Made by a program: the position numbers and the translations under genes. A stretch of DNA of 16,205 bases from Bryobacteraceae bacterium (lineage in GTDB: Bacteria; Acidobacteriota; Terriglobia; Bryobacterales; Bryobacteraceae). The notes beneath the pieces were generated by a model that was given only the letters and a program-made list of their open reading frames with translations, ran no database searches and was not told the DNA's origin. Below, one piece after another: positions 1 to 6,327 of this stretch. The stretch is from positions 1 through 16,205 of the forward strand of contig JASHWA010000009.1 of NCBI GenBank assembly GCA_030044325.1. Direction: 5' to 3'. Every line of letters begins with the position of its first letter. Positions within the stretch are counted from its first letter, which is position 1.

Positions 1-2801
1 TGCACCGGCATCCACTCGTCATCGTTCGCCGCGACATGTTTCAGCCATCCCCGCAAATCCGTCCGCAAATCCTCGATCTCGCTGCGCCACACCCGATCGA
101 TCGCCGGCGCCAGCTTCTCTTCATACTCCGCCGCCACACGATCGAGCACCCCGTCCGCGGCCGCCATCGCCTCGCTCACATTCGAAGCCGAAACCGGCAG
201 CAGCCCCGCGCTCTTCAGCTCCTCCAGCAACGCGAACTGCACCGCATGGAACAATCCTCCCCGAGTCAGCGGATCCATCTGCTCAATCGGCGCCGCCTCT
301 TCTCTCGGCCGAATCCCCAAAACCCCATTGAGCGCGAACCGGTAAGGACACGCCGCGAACTGCTGCAACGCTGAAGCCGACCACGCCCGGGCCTTCAATC
401 GCTTCCCCTCCAATACAGCGAGCGCCGAAGCGTCGCGCGTTACCAGCCCATCCGCCTCGCACCACGCCCTCTTCTCCCACCGCGACCATCTCGCCCGCAG
501 CGATCGCGCCAGCGCCGCATTCGTCTCCATCAAATATCGAGCCGACCCGCCAGTTCGCGCCAACATCGCCAAATCGTACTCGGCATCGTCGATCGCATCG
601 TCCGCATCCTTCGGCGCCGGCCAGTTCAAGCGAGCCGGCGCCAGCTCGCGCGTCCTCTGCTCGAACTCCTTCAACCTCGGCAACCGGCCCTCGATCGCCC
701 GCGGCAGCTCCAGCGCATAAAACGAAGGCACCCTCGGCCGCGCCTCCGCCACATCCATCCGCGGATAAGACGCAATCACGCGATCCCGCGCCGCCGCGCA
801 CGCCAACTGCAATCGCTCCCGCTCCTCGCGAGTCTTATCCTCCCGCAGCGCCATCCCGGAAAAAGGGGACAGACTTCTCTGTCCCCAATCCACACCACCC
901 GACCCACCAACCCCGGCCTGAGTGGACAGAGCTGTCTGTCCCCTTTTTCCGGCAACGTCAACCCCCCTTCTCTCCGCAACGGCAACGTCATCTCCGCTCG
1001 CCGCCAACCCCCGTCGAAACTCATCGAGCAGCAGCGGATCCTCGAGCGCCCTCTGCGGAAACAACCCCTCCGCCAACCCCGGCAGAAACACCACCCCGAA
1101 CTCGCGTCCCCGCGCCTCATCGATCGACCCGACAAACACCCGCCCGTATCGCCGCTCCGGCGGATCGCGCCGCAAAAATCGCAGCCGCTCGCTCAGCACC
1201 CCCGCGATCTCCTCAAGCGACGCCGGCCCCACCTCGCCCATCGGCTCGAACTCCGCGAGCACCGCCAGCACCGGCTCCGGTCGCCGCAGCGCCGCGCGCG
1301 CCAGCGTCGATAATTTTTCGATCCACTCGCTCCACTTCGCCGCGCGCGGAAGCTCCCACAGCATGTCGATCAACGGCAGCGCGAATTCCTCCAGCTCCCG
1401 CAACTGGGCGAGCTTCCGCCGGATCTCTTCCCGCCGCGCATCGTCATCTTTGGAAGCCGTTCGCAACCGCAGCTCAAATTCGCGCTCCAGCCCTTCCAAT
1501 CTCCGCCGCCATCGATCGCGCCCGCCCATCACCGCCGCATCGGTCAGCAATTTCTCCCAGCTTGCCGGCGCCCGCGCCACGCGCGCCTCATCGACCGCCG
1601 TCTCCGCGATCTCCACCCGCTCCGAGCCGAGCATCTCATCATCCGCCGGCACCCACTCGAAAAAAGGGGACAGACTTCTCTGTCCCCGATCCACACCGCC
1701 CGGCCCGCCAACCCCGGTCTGAGTGGACAGAGCTGTCTGTCCCCTTTTTTCGGCAACCTCTAACTGCGCGTCGCCCCGCTCCGGCACCTGCCCCAGCGAC
1801 AGATACTCCGCGAATCTCGACGCCGAACATTTCTCCGCCGCGCAACCGAGCAGCGCCAGAAACGCCCGCCCTCCCGCATCCGGCCGCGCCGTCCCGCGGC
1901 TGAAATACGCCGGTATCCGCGCCCGCCGGAACGCGTCCTCGAGCATCGGCTGATACCGCTCCGGGCTCCTCAGCAAAATCGCGATCTCATCGAACCGCGT
2001 CCCCGCGCGCGCCAGCCGCACAACCCTTCGCGCAATCTCGACCGCCTCCAGCCCCTCCCCCGGCGCCGAAAAAATCTCGAATCCCTCGCCCGCGGCGCAC
2101 CGGGGCGCATTCTCCAAAAACAAATATGCCTGCAAATGTTCGATCACGGAGCGCGGCTCACAACCCTCCCCGCCCCGCGAAGCCGCCAGCACCTCGCCCG
2201 CCCGCTCGATCACCACGTTCAAAAACTCCCGCTCCGCCGCATGCCGCACCGGAACGTCCAGCAGCGCGACCGCCAACCCCTCCAATCTCGACGACCCGAG
2301 CGTCGCCATCTCCAACACCCGCGCCCGATCCGCCAGCCGCATCTTCTCGAGCTCCGCTTCGAACCGCAAGAGCAACCCCGATAAATCCGCACCCGGCGCT
2401 CCGCGCTCCCCGATCTCGCGCGCGCCCATCCGCGCCATGCGAATCTCCGCGATCGTCCGCGCCAGCGCCCGCGCAAATCCCGCCATCCCCGCTACGCCCT
2501 CGAAATACCGCAGCTCCCCCGCCGCCCGGGCCTCATACGCCACCCGAGCCGCCAGCGCCTCCGCCCCCAGCTCCGTCAGTGGCGCCAGTCCCATCCTCGC
2601 CATCCCCGCCCGCGCGAAATCGAGCGCCAGCGTGAGTAGCGTGAACCGATGCACTCCCGCCGCGCGCCCCATTCGATGTACAACCTCTTCGCCTGCCGAA
2701 TGGGTAGGTGCGATTAAAACACTTTCGCTGTGAAATGTAAGAAATTCGGCGATCGCCGAAATGAGAGAGCCGTTCGATCCCGCCTTGAACTCGACCGGCA
2801 T
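1..2801 (-). CDS. AddB/RecB-like PD-(D/E)XK nuclease (C-terminus beyond window)
   Basis: This is an uninterrupted frame of 933 codons that leaves the window at position 1. The start is ATG at 2801; an in-frame TGA lies three codons upstream, so no longer start exists. Residues near 575-605 read GREFGVVFLPGLAEGLFP, the helicase motif VI-adjacent segment of UvrD/AddB-type proteins. Near residue 800, SALQQFAACPYRFAL matches the opening of the PD-(D/E)XK nuclease domain, with the CP(Y/F)xF cysteine that in AddB belongs to an Fe-S cluster. RGGLFHAVQFALLEEL then corresponds to the family's RGxxFHxxxE helix. The catalytic D-E-K residues and remaining cysteines would lie beyond the edge. The N-terminus (VLIAPTHSAGEEVV) has no GxxGxGKT Walker A, so ATPase activity is doubtful. 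The likely role, by family, is double-strand break end processing with an AddA-like partner, which is not in view. Two palindromic elements are translated inside it, at residues 350-382 and 617-649. Confidence 0.8.
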   Translation of the reverse strand, partial: MPVEFKAGSNGSLISAIAEFLTFHSESVLIAPTHSAGEEVVHRMGRAAGVHRFTLLTLALDFARAGMARMGLAPLTELGAEALAARVAYEARAAGELRYFEGVAGMAGFARALARTIAEIRMARMGAREIGERGAPGADLSGLLLRFEAELEKMRLADRARVLEMATLGSSRLEGLAVALLDVPVRHAAEREFLNVVIERAGEVLAASRGGEGCEPRSVIEHLQAYLFLENAPRCAAGEGFEIFSAPGEGLEAVEIARRVVRLARAGTRFDEIAILLRSPERYQPMLEDAFRRARIPAYFSRGTARPDAGGRAFLALLGCAAEKCSASRFAEYLSLGQVPERGDAQLEVAEKRGQTALSTQTGVGGPGGVDRGQRSLSPFFEWVPADDEMLGSERVEIAETAVDEARVARAPASWEKLLTDAAVMGGRDRWRRRLEGLEREFELRLRTASKDDDARREEIRRKLAQLRELEEFALPLIDMLWELPRAAKWSEWIEKLSTLARAALRRPEPVLAVLAEFEPMGEVGPASLEEIAGVLSERLRFLRRDPPERRYGRVFVGSIDEARGREFGVVFLPGLAEGLFPQRALEDPLLLDEFRRGLAASGDDVAVAERRGVDVAGKRGQTALSTQAGVGGSGGVDWGQRSLSPFSGMALREDKTREERERLQLACAAARDRVIASYPRMDVAEARPRVPSFYALELPRAIEGRLPRLKEFEQRTRELAPARLNWPAPKDADDAIDDAEYDLAMLARTGGSARYLMETNAALARSLRARWSRWEKRAWCEADGLVTRDASALAVLEGKRLKARAWSASALQQFAACPYRFALNGVLGIRPREEAAPIEQMDPLTRGGLFHAVQFALLEELKSAGLLPVSASNVSEAMAAADGVLDRVAAEYEEKLAPAIDRVWRSEIEDLRTDLRGWLKHVAANDDEWMPV
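856..952. repeat. Palindromic element copy 1, inside the nuclease gene
   Basis: This is a 97-bp element with perfect 17-bp terminal inverted repeats at 856-872 and 936-952. The left end also folds on itself: GGGGACAGA-CTTC-TCTGTCCCC at 865-886 is a 9-bp stem with a 4-base loop. The right end contains GACAG/CTGTC. It matches the copy at 1658-1752 with only a few, mostly transition, differences in the core. It encodes nothing of its own but is translated as part of the host gene on the minus strand (…KRGQTALSTQAGVGG… to …DWGQRSLSPF). Its size and structure suggest a non-autonomous palindromic/MITE-like repeat. Confidence 0.9.
950..990. repeat. 11-bp direct repeat 30 bp apart, flanking element copy 1
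   Basis: CGGCAACGTCA occurs at 950-960 and again at 980-990. On the minus strand the intervening bases read TTGCGGAGAGAAGGGGGG, which resembles a decayed start of the palindromic element (GTTGCCGAAAAAAGGGGACA). The 30-bp period adds ten codons without disturbing the host frame. It may be the remnant of an earlier element or of a duplicated target. Confidence 0.5.
1658..1752. repeat. Palindromic element copy 2, inside the nuclease gene
   Basis: This is a 95-bp element with perfect 16-bp terminal inverted repeats at 1658-1673 and 1737-1752, in the same orientation as the copy at 856-952. On the minus strand both copies are preceded by GTTGCCG, so the unit may extend a few bases further. The host frame reads it as KRGQTALSTQTGVGG… to …DRGQRSLSPF, the same frame as the other copy. 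All three minus-strand frames and two of the three plus-strand frames through it are free of stops; the only stop is a TGA at 1720-1722. Confidence 0.9.
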
Positions 2802-2809
2802 ACAATTTC

Positions 2810-2815
2810 AGTCTA
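2810..2815 (-). promoter_or_regulatory. Candidate -10 hexamer of the nuclease gene
   Basis: TAGACT on the minus strand ends eight bases before the ATG at 2801. No purine-rich ribosome binding site lies in between, and no good -35 hexamer is visible. If real, the transcript would be leaderless or nearly so. Confidence 0.3.
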
Positions 2816-2913
2816 ACGGCGCGACTTTCCGGAAATCAGAAAATTTTTTGTGCGTTTGGTAACCCAATGCGCGCGGAATGCGTTTTTACAGATAACTAAT
2901 CCCCGTTACGACA

Positions 2914-2959
2914 GCGGGCGCTTCTTCACCCCTTTTCACCCATAGGAAAAAGCGCCCGC
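2914..2959 (-). terminator. Inverted repeat downstream of pdxT, possible terminator
   Basis: GCGGGCGCTT at 2914-2923 pairs perfectly with AAGCGCCCGC at 2950-2959. With one mismatch the stem extends inward by three more pairs. It begins about 20 bases after the pdxT stop and is the last structure before the nuclease gene. No T-run follows on the minus strand, so it is not a textbook intrinsic terminator; it could equally be an mRNA 3' stabiliser. Confidence 0.4.
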
Positions 2960-2980
2960 GTTTCTTTCCGGACAACGAGC

Positions 2981-3538
2981 TTACAATTTCTCCACAAACC
3001 GCCGATGCACCCGCGGATCCTCGGTCAACTCCGGATGAAACGTCGTCACCATGTGCCGCCCCTGCTCCACCCACACCGGATCGCCCCCGTATTCGGCGAG
3101 TACCCGCACACCCTCCCCGATCTTACGGATAATCGGCGCCCGAATGAACACCGCCTCGAACTCCCCGCCATCATTCACCGGCACCTTCGCGATGCGGCTG
3201 TCAATCTGCCGCCCATAACCATTCCGTTCGACCGCGATATCCATCAGATCGAGGCTCGCCTGATGCGGATGCGAAACTTCATGCGCCAATAGAATCGCCC
3301 CGGCGCACGTCCCGTAAATCGGCTTCTCCAAACCGAACCGCCGCACCGCCTCGGTGAGCCCCTCCACATCCAGCAGCTTGAGCATGGTGGTGCTCTCGCC
3401 GCCCGGAAGAATCAGCCCGTCGCACCGCGCCAGATCCTCCGCCGACCGCACCTCGATCGCCCGGGCGCCGGCGCGCTCAATCGCCTTCCGATGCGCCTCA
3501 AAATCCCCCTGAAGCGCCAACACTCCCACCGTTTTCAT
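2981..3538 (-). CDS. pdxT: PdxT, glutaminase subunit of PLP synthase
   Basis: This 185-residue class I glutamine amidotransferase, of normal family length, hydrolyses glutamine and channels ammonia to PdxS for pyridoxal 5'-phosphate synthesis. The N-terminal VGVLALQGDFEAH is typical of the family. LPGGEST at residues 44-50 supplies the oxyanion-hole glycines, the nucleophile is Cys78 in GTCAGAILL, and His168/Glu170 in TTFHPE complete the triad. The ATG at 3538 is preceded at five bases by GAGG (3544-3547). That ribosome binding site overlaps the stop region of the upstream small gene, which ends only two bases before the start, so the two are probably translationally coupled. It is the last gene of the vitamin B6 cluster. 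Confidence 0.97.
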   Translation of the reverse strand: MKTVGVLALQGDFEAHRKAIERAGARAIEVRSAEDLARCDGLILPGGESTTMLKLLDVEGLTEAVRRFGLEKPIYGTCAGAILLAHEVSHPHQASLDLMDIAVERNGYGRQIDSRIAKVPVNDGGEFEAVFIRAPIIRKIGEGVRVLAEYGGDPVWVEQGRHMVTTFHPELTEDPRVHRRFVEKL

Positions 3539-3540
3539 AT

Positions 3541-3792
3541 CTACCTCGGACGATTGCGAATGAATTCGTCCACGATCGAAATCAGCGCATTCAGTTTCTC
3601 ATTCGTCTCAAGCTGCGATTGCGCAATCCGATCCACGCGACTGGTCAGCCGGTCCAGACGGTCCGTCAACACCACCTGCGCCGTGAGAAGCTGCCTGTGC
3701 TCCTGCTCGAACTCGATATGCCGGTTGACCAGAACCTCCACCAGCGCCTCCAGCCGGTCGAGCCTAGAAGGATCGTGTCCATTCGCAGCCAT
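3541..3792 (-). CDS. Small coiled-coil protein between pdxS and pdxT
   Basis: This 83-residue protein is not recognised as a named family. It is rich in Leu, Glu, Arg and Gln. From about residue 10 to 75 it shows heptad-like spacing of hydrophobics (LDRLEALVEVLVNRHIEF, then LTDRLDRLTSRVDRIAQ), which predicts a parallel or antiparallel coiled coil. There is no signal peptide and no membrane segment. Its stop is two bases from the pdxT ATG, which argues for a real translated gene. TAGAAT (3798-3803, minus strand) ends five bases before its ATG and may be a -10 box giving a leaderless message. A direct role in PLP synthesis is not shown by the sequence. Confidence 0.7.
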   Translation of the reverse strand: MAANGHDPSRLDRLEALVEVLVNRHIEFEQEHRQLLTAQVVLTDRLDRLTSRVDRIAQSQLETNEKLNALISIVDEFIRNRPR

Positions 3793-3797
3793 GCCTT

Positions 3798-3803
3798 ATT
3801 CTA
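3798..3803 (-). promoter_or_regulatory. Candidate -10 hexamer before the coiled-coil gene
   Basis: TAGAAT on the minus strand matches five of six bases of TATAAT and is followed by AAGGC and the ATG at 3792. A transcript from it would start at or very near the start codon, so pdxT and the small gene might have a promoter independent of pdxS. Confidence 0.35.
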
Positions 3804-3814
3804 CCGGAGCCCAG

Positions 3815-3842
3815 CCCACTACCCACTACCCACTTCCCACTT
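3815..3842. repeat. Four tandem heptamers CCCACT(A/T)
   Basis: Four exact-length units lie in a row: CCCACTA, CCCACTA, CCCACTT, CCCACTT. They fill most of the gap between pdxS and the coiled-coil gene. The last base of the array is also the last base of the pdxS stop codon (TCA at 3842-3844 on the plus strand), so the array directly abuts the end of pdxS. Confidence 0.8.
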
Positions 3843-4726
3843 CACCACCCCCGAGTCTGCAACAACTCCTCCTGCGGCAGCTTCGCGACGTCCAGCCCGC
3901 GCATCGCCTCGCCCAACTCCTCCGATGCCTCCAGTAATTTCGCGGGGTCATTATAATAGGTCGCCGCCTTCACCACCGCCTTCGCCCGCGTCTCCGGATC
4001 TTCGCTCTTGAAAATCCCGCTGCCCACGAACACCGCCTCGGCGCCCAACTGCATCACCAGCGCCGCATCCGCCGGCGTCGCGATCCCGCCCGCCGAAAAA
4101 TTCGGCACCGGCAATTTTCCGTTCGCCGCGACCCACTCCACCAGCTCCAGCGGCGCCCCTAAATTCTTCGACTCATGCACCAGCTCTTCCTTGCCGAGCA
4201 CCGTCAGTTGCTTCATCTCTTTCACGATCGTCCGGATATGCCGCACCGCCTCGACAATATTTCCACTCCCCGCCTCGCCCTTGGTCCGAATCATCGCCGC
4301 GCCTTCCGCGATCCGCCGCAGCGCTTCGCCCAAATTCCGCGCCCCGCACACGAACGGCACTTTGAACCCGCGCTTGTCGATGTGATGCTCTTCATCGGCC
4401 GGCGTCAGCACTTCGCTCTCGTCGATATAATCCACGCCCAGCGCCTCCAGCACCCGCGCCTCCATGAAATGCCCGATCCGCGCTTTCGCCATCACCGGAA
4501 TCGAGACCGCGCTCATGATGTCGCGAATAATCCGGATCGACGCCATGCGCGCCACGCCGCCTTCTTTGCGGATATCCGCCGGCACCCGCTCCAGCGCCAT
4601 CACCGCCGACGCCCCGGCCTTCTCCGCAATCGTCGCCTGCTCCACATTGGTGACGTCCATAATGACGCCGCCCTTCAACATCTCCGCCAGTCCCACCTTC
4701 AATCGAAAATCATCCGACAGGTACAT
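3842..4726 (-). CDS. pdxS: PdxS, synthase subunit of PLP synthase
   Basis: This protein condenses ribose 5-phosphate, glyceraldehyde 3-phosphate and PdxT-derived ammonia into pyridoxal 5'-phosphate; in the family it forms a dodecamer decorated with PdxT. It has 294 residues, the usual length. With the ATG at 4726, Asp24 (GGVIMDV), Lys81 (VMAKARIGH, the Schiff-base lysine) and Lys149 (RTKGEAGSGN) fall at exactly the positions used for the Bacillus enzyme. This start also has AAGGAG six bases upstream, so it is preferred over the in-frame TTG at 4741. The (βα)8-barrel motifs SAGGIATPADAAL and GSGIFKSEDP are present. It lies 81 bases downstream of the regulator gene, with a hairpin in between. 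Confidence 0.98.
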   Translation of the reverse strand: MYLSDDFRLKVGLAEMLKGGVIMDVTNVEQATIAEKAGASAVMALERVPADIRKEGGVARMASIRIIRDIMSAVSIPVMAKARIGHFMEARVLEALGVDYIDESEVLTPADEEHHIDKRGFKVPFVCGARNLGEALRRIAEGAAMIRTKGEAGSGNIVEAVRHIRTIVKEMKQLTVLGKEELVHESKNLGAPLELVEWVAANGKLPVPNFSAGGIATPADAALVMQLGAEAVFVGSGIFKSEDPETRAKAVVKAATYYNDPAKLLEASEELGEAMRGLDVAKLPQEELLQTRGW

Positions 4727-4732
4727 GATTCG

Positions 4733-4738
4733 CTCCTT
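4733..4738 (-). promoter_or_regulatory. Ribosome binding site deciding the pdxS start
   Basis: AAGGAG on the minus strand lies six bases upstream of the ATG at 4726. It falls inside the longer TTG-initiated frame, which makes that longer start unlikely. Confidence 0.8.
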
Positions 4739-4740
4739 CA

Positions 4741-4800
4741 AAAAGTTAGTGGTGCGTGGTTAGTAGTAAGTCGTCGACGGACTACTTACCACGAACCACT
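4741..4800 (-). terminator. Hairpin plus T-run between regulator and pdxS
   Basis: Arms of 20 bases at 4748-4767 and 4781-4800 pair at 18 of 20 positions around a 13-base loop that itself contains GTCGAC. Reading along the minus strand, the stem is followed by AACTTTTTG, so it has the form of an intrinsic terminator or attenuator. The T-run directly abuts the pdxS ribosome binding site. The arms are built from GTGGT/AGTAGT motifs and could instead be a dispersed intergenic repeat that happens to fold. Confidence 0.55.
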
Positions 4801-4807
4801 CACCGTT

Positions 4808-6229
4808 CTACACCATCGCCGGCGCCGGCTCATGCCGGTACCCGTGCCGCGCCCGCTCATACTCCGTTCGAAAAATTCTTCCCAAAATCTGCAATCCCCG
4901 CGAAATCTCAGCCGGCGGAATTCCCGCAAAACTCAGCCGCAGCGAATTCGTCTGCGGACGCGACACCGCAAAATATCTCCCCGGCAAAAACTGCACCCCC
5001 TCCGCGCCCGCGCGAGCCGCCAGATCCGTCGCCTCCATCGGCTCCGGCAGCGTCACCCACACGTTCATCCCTCCCTGCGGTCGCGTGAAGCGGCTCCCTT
5101 TCGGCAGCTCGCGCTCCAGACCCTCCAGGCACGCCCGCAATCTTTCCGCGCCCCCCGCGAGCATCTTCTGATGATGCTCCGCCAGCCTTCCCGATTCCGC
5201 GAATCTCACCAGCACCGCCTGCGAAAGCTGATCCGAATGCAGATCGCACGCCTCTTTCGCTTCGGTGAGCTCCCCAATCAGCGCCCGCGGCCCGATCGCC
5301 CAGCCCACTCTCAGCCCCGGAAACGCGATCTTCGAAAAACTCCCCAACACGATCGTCTGGCCCGATGGATCCAGCTCCTTGAACGACGGCGCTTCCGGAC
5401 CCGCATAGCGCAGCGCGCCATACAAATCGTTTTCGACGATCGTCGCGCCCGCGCGGCGGGCCATTTCGACAATCCGCCCGCGCTCGTACTCCGGAATCGT
5501 CGTACCCGTCGGATTTTGAAAATTCGGCGTCAGCACGATCAGCCGCGCGCGCTCTTTTTCAAGCGCGCGTTCGAGCGCATCGGCGTCGATTCCCCGCTCG
5601 CCCACCGGAATCCCCATCACTCTCGCGCCGCCGCGCTGAAAAACGTTGCGCACCCCCGGATAAACCGGATCTTCCATCAACACCGTCTCGCCGCGCGGCG
5701 CCATTACGCGTTGAATCAGATCGAGCGCCTGCTGGCACCCGCTGGTGATCAGAATATCGTCGTCCTGCGACGCCGCTCCGCGTTTACGCACCTCGTTCAG
5801 CAGGAAACGCCGCAGCGGCCCATACCCGCTCGCCGGTCCAAGCTGCAAAATATTCGCCGCTTCCGGCGATTCCAGCACCTCCCGGCACGTCGCGCGAAAT
5901 TCGAGCAGTGGAAATTCGTCCTCCGCCGGCCGCGATGCCGCAAAACTGATCGTCTCCACCCGCTCGCGCTCCGCCGCTTCTTCCTCAACCCGCGCCACAA
6001 ACGTCCCGCGCCCCACCTGCCGTTCGATCAGCCCCTCCGCTTCGAGCAGATCCAATGCCGCCTTAATGGTACTCCTGTTCAGTCCAAGTTGCCCAGCCAA
6101 TTCCCGTCCCGCCGGCAGCTTCTCCCCGCGCGAAATTCGGCCTTTGAGAATCTGAAATCGAATCGACTCATAAATTTGCCTGTAAATAGGCGTGTCGGAA
6201 GCGTGATCGACCTCAATCCCGTGAACCAT
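4808..6229 (-). CDS. MocR-family GntR/aminotransferase regulator, PdxR-type
   Basis: This 473-residue protein is a fusion of a winged-helix DNA-binding domain and a fold-type I aminotransferase-like domain. Residues ~12-78 are a GntR-type helix-turn-helix (TPIYRQIYESIRFQI, LNRSTIKAALDLLEAEGLI, VGRGTFV). Residues ~110-460 are the PLP-binding part: QNPTG at 238-242, END-LY at 266-270, the PLP lysine Lys300 in GSFSKIAFPG, and Arg307. MocR proteins sense PLP or amino compounds, and PdxR members control pdxST. Lying directly upstream of pdxS makes PdxR the best guess. It is co-directional with pdxS, whereas the well-studied pdxR genes are divergent from it. The start is the ATG at 6229; the ribosome binding site is weak. 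Other MocR specificities cannot be excluded. Confidence 0.85.
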   Translation of the reverse strand: MVHGIEVDHASDTPIYRQIYESIRFQILKGRISRGEKLPAGRELAGQLGLNRSTIKAALDLLEAEGLIERQVGRGTFVARVEEEAAERERVETISFAASRPAEDEFPLLEFRATCREVLESPEAANILQLGPASGYGPLRRFLLNEVRKRGAASQDDDILITSGCQQALDLIQRVMAPRGETVLMEDPVYPGVRNVFQRGGARVMGIPVGERGIDADALERALEKERARLIVLTPNFQNPTGTTIPEYERGRIVEMARRAGATIVENDLYGALRYAGPEAPSFKELDPSGQTIVLGSFSKIAFPGLRVGWAIGPRALIGELTEAKEACDLHSDQLSQAVLVRFAESGRLAEHHQKMLAGGAERLRACLEGLERELPKGSRFTRPQGGMNVWVTLPEPMEATDLAARAGAEGVQFLPGRYFAVSRPQTNSLRLSFAGIPPAEISRGLQILGRIFRTEYERARHGYRHEPAPAMV

Positions 6230-6254
6230 ACCAATTTCTCGACTAACTATACCA
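6228..6254 (-). promoter_or_regulatory. TGGTAT direct repeats, candidate operator
   Basis: On the minus strand TGGTAT occurs at 6254-6249 and again at 6233-6228, 21 bases (two helical turns) apart. The second repeat overlaps the regulator's start codon. MocR proteins bind direct repeats spaced about two turns, so autoregulation is plausible. This is motif reading only. Confidence 0.35.
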
Positions 6255-6278
6255 TATTGGCTGGCTAGACGCCCGCAA
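6246..6278 (-). promoter_or_regulatory. Candidate promoter of the pdx cluster
   Basis: On the minus strand TTGCGG (6278-6273) is separated by 16 bases from TATGGT (6256-6251), with an overlapping alternative TATAGT at 6251-6246. The predicted transcript start lies about 15 bases before the regulator ATG. It overlaps the TGGTAT repeats. Confidence 0.4.
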
Positions 6279-6327
6279 GCCCACGATCTTCGCGGTCCGC
6301 TTTTCTGATACAGTATTCCAATCTCCG

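Noticed and set aside
856..1752. Reading the two palindromic copies as a CRISPR or as ends of one composite transposon
   Set aside because: Each copy has its own inverted ends, there are only two, and the 705 bp between them is host-gene coding sequence with no transposase or spacers.
922..1953. Plus-strand frames between and through the palindromic elements
   Set aside because: They are opposite the intact nuclease gene, are Ser/Arg/Pro-rich, and exist because the elements are open in several frames.
4175..6268. Long plus-strand frame of 697 codons
   Set aside because: It lies opposite pdxS and the MocR gene, is dominated by Arg/His/Pro, matches no family, and arises from high-GC antisense codon bias.
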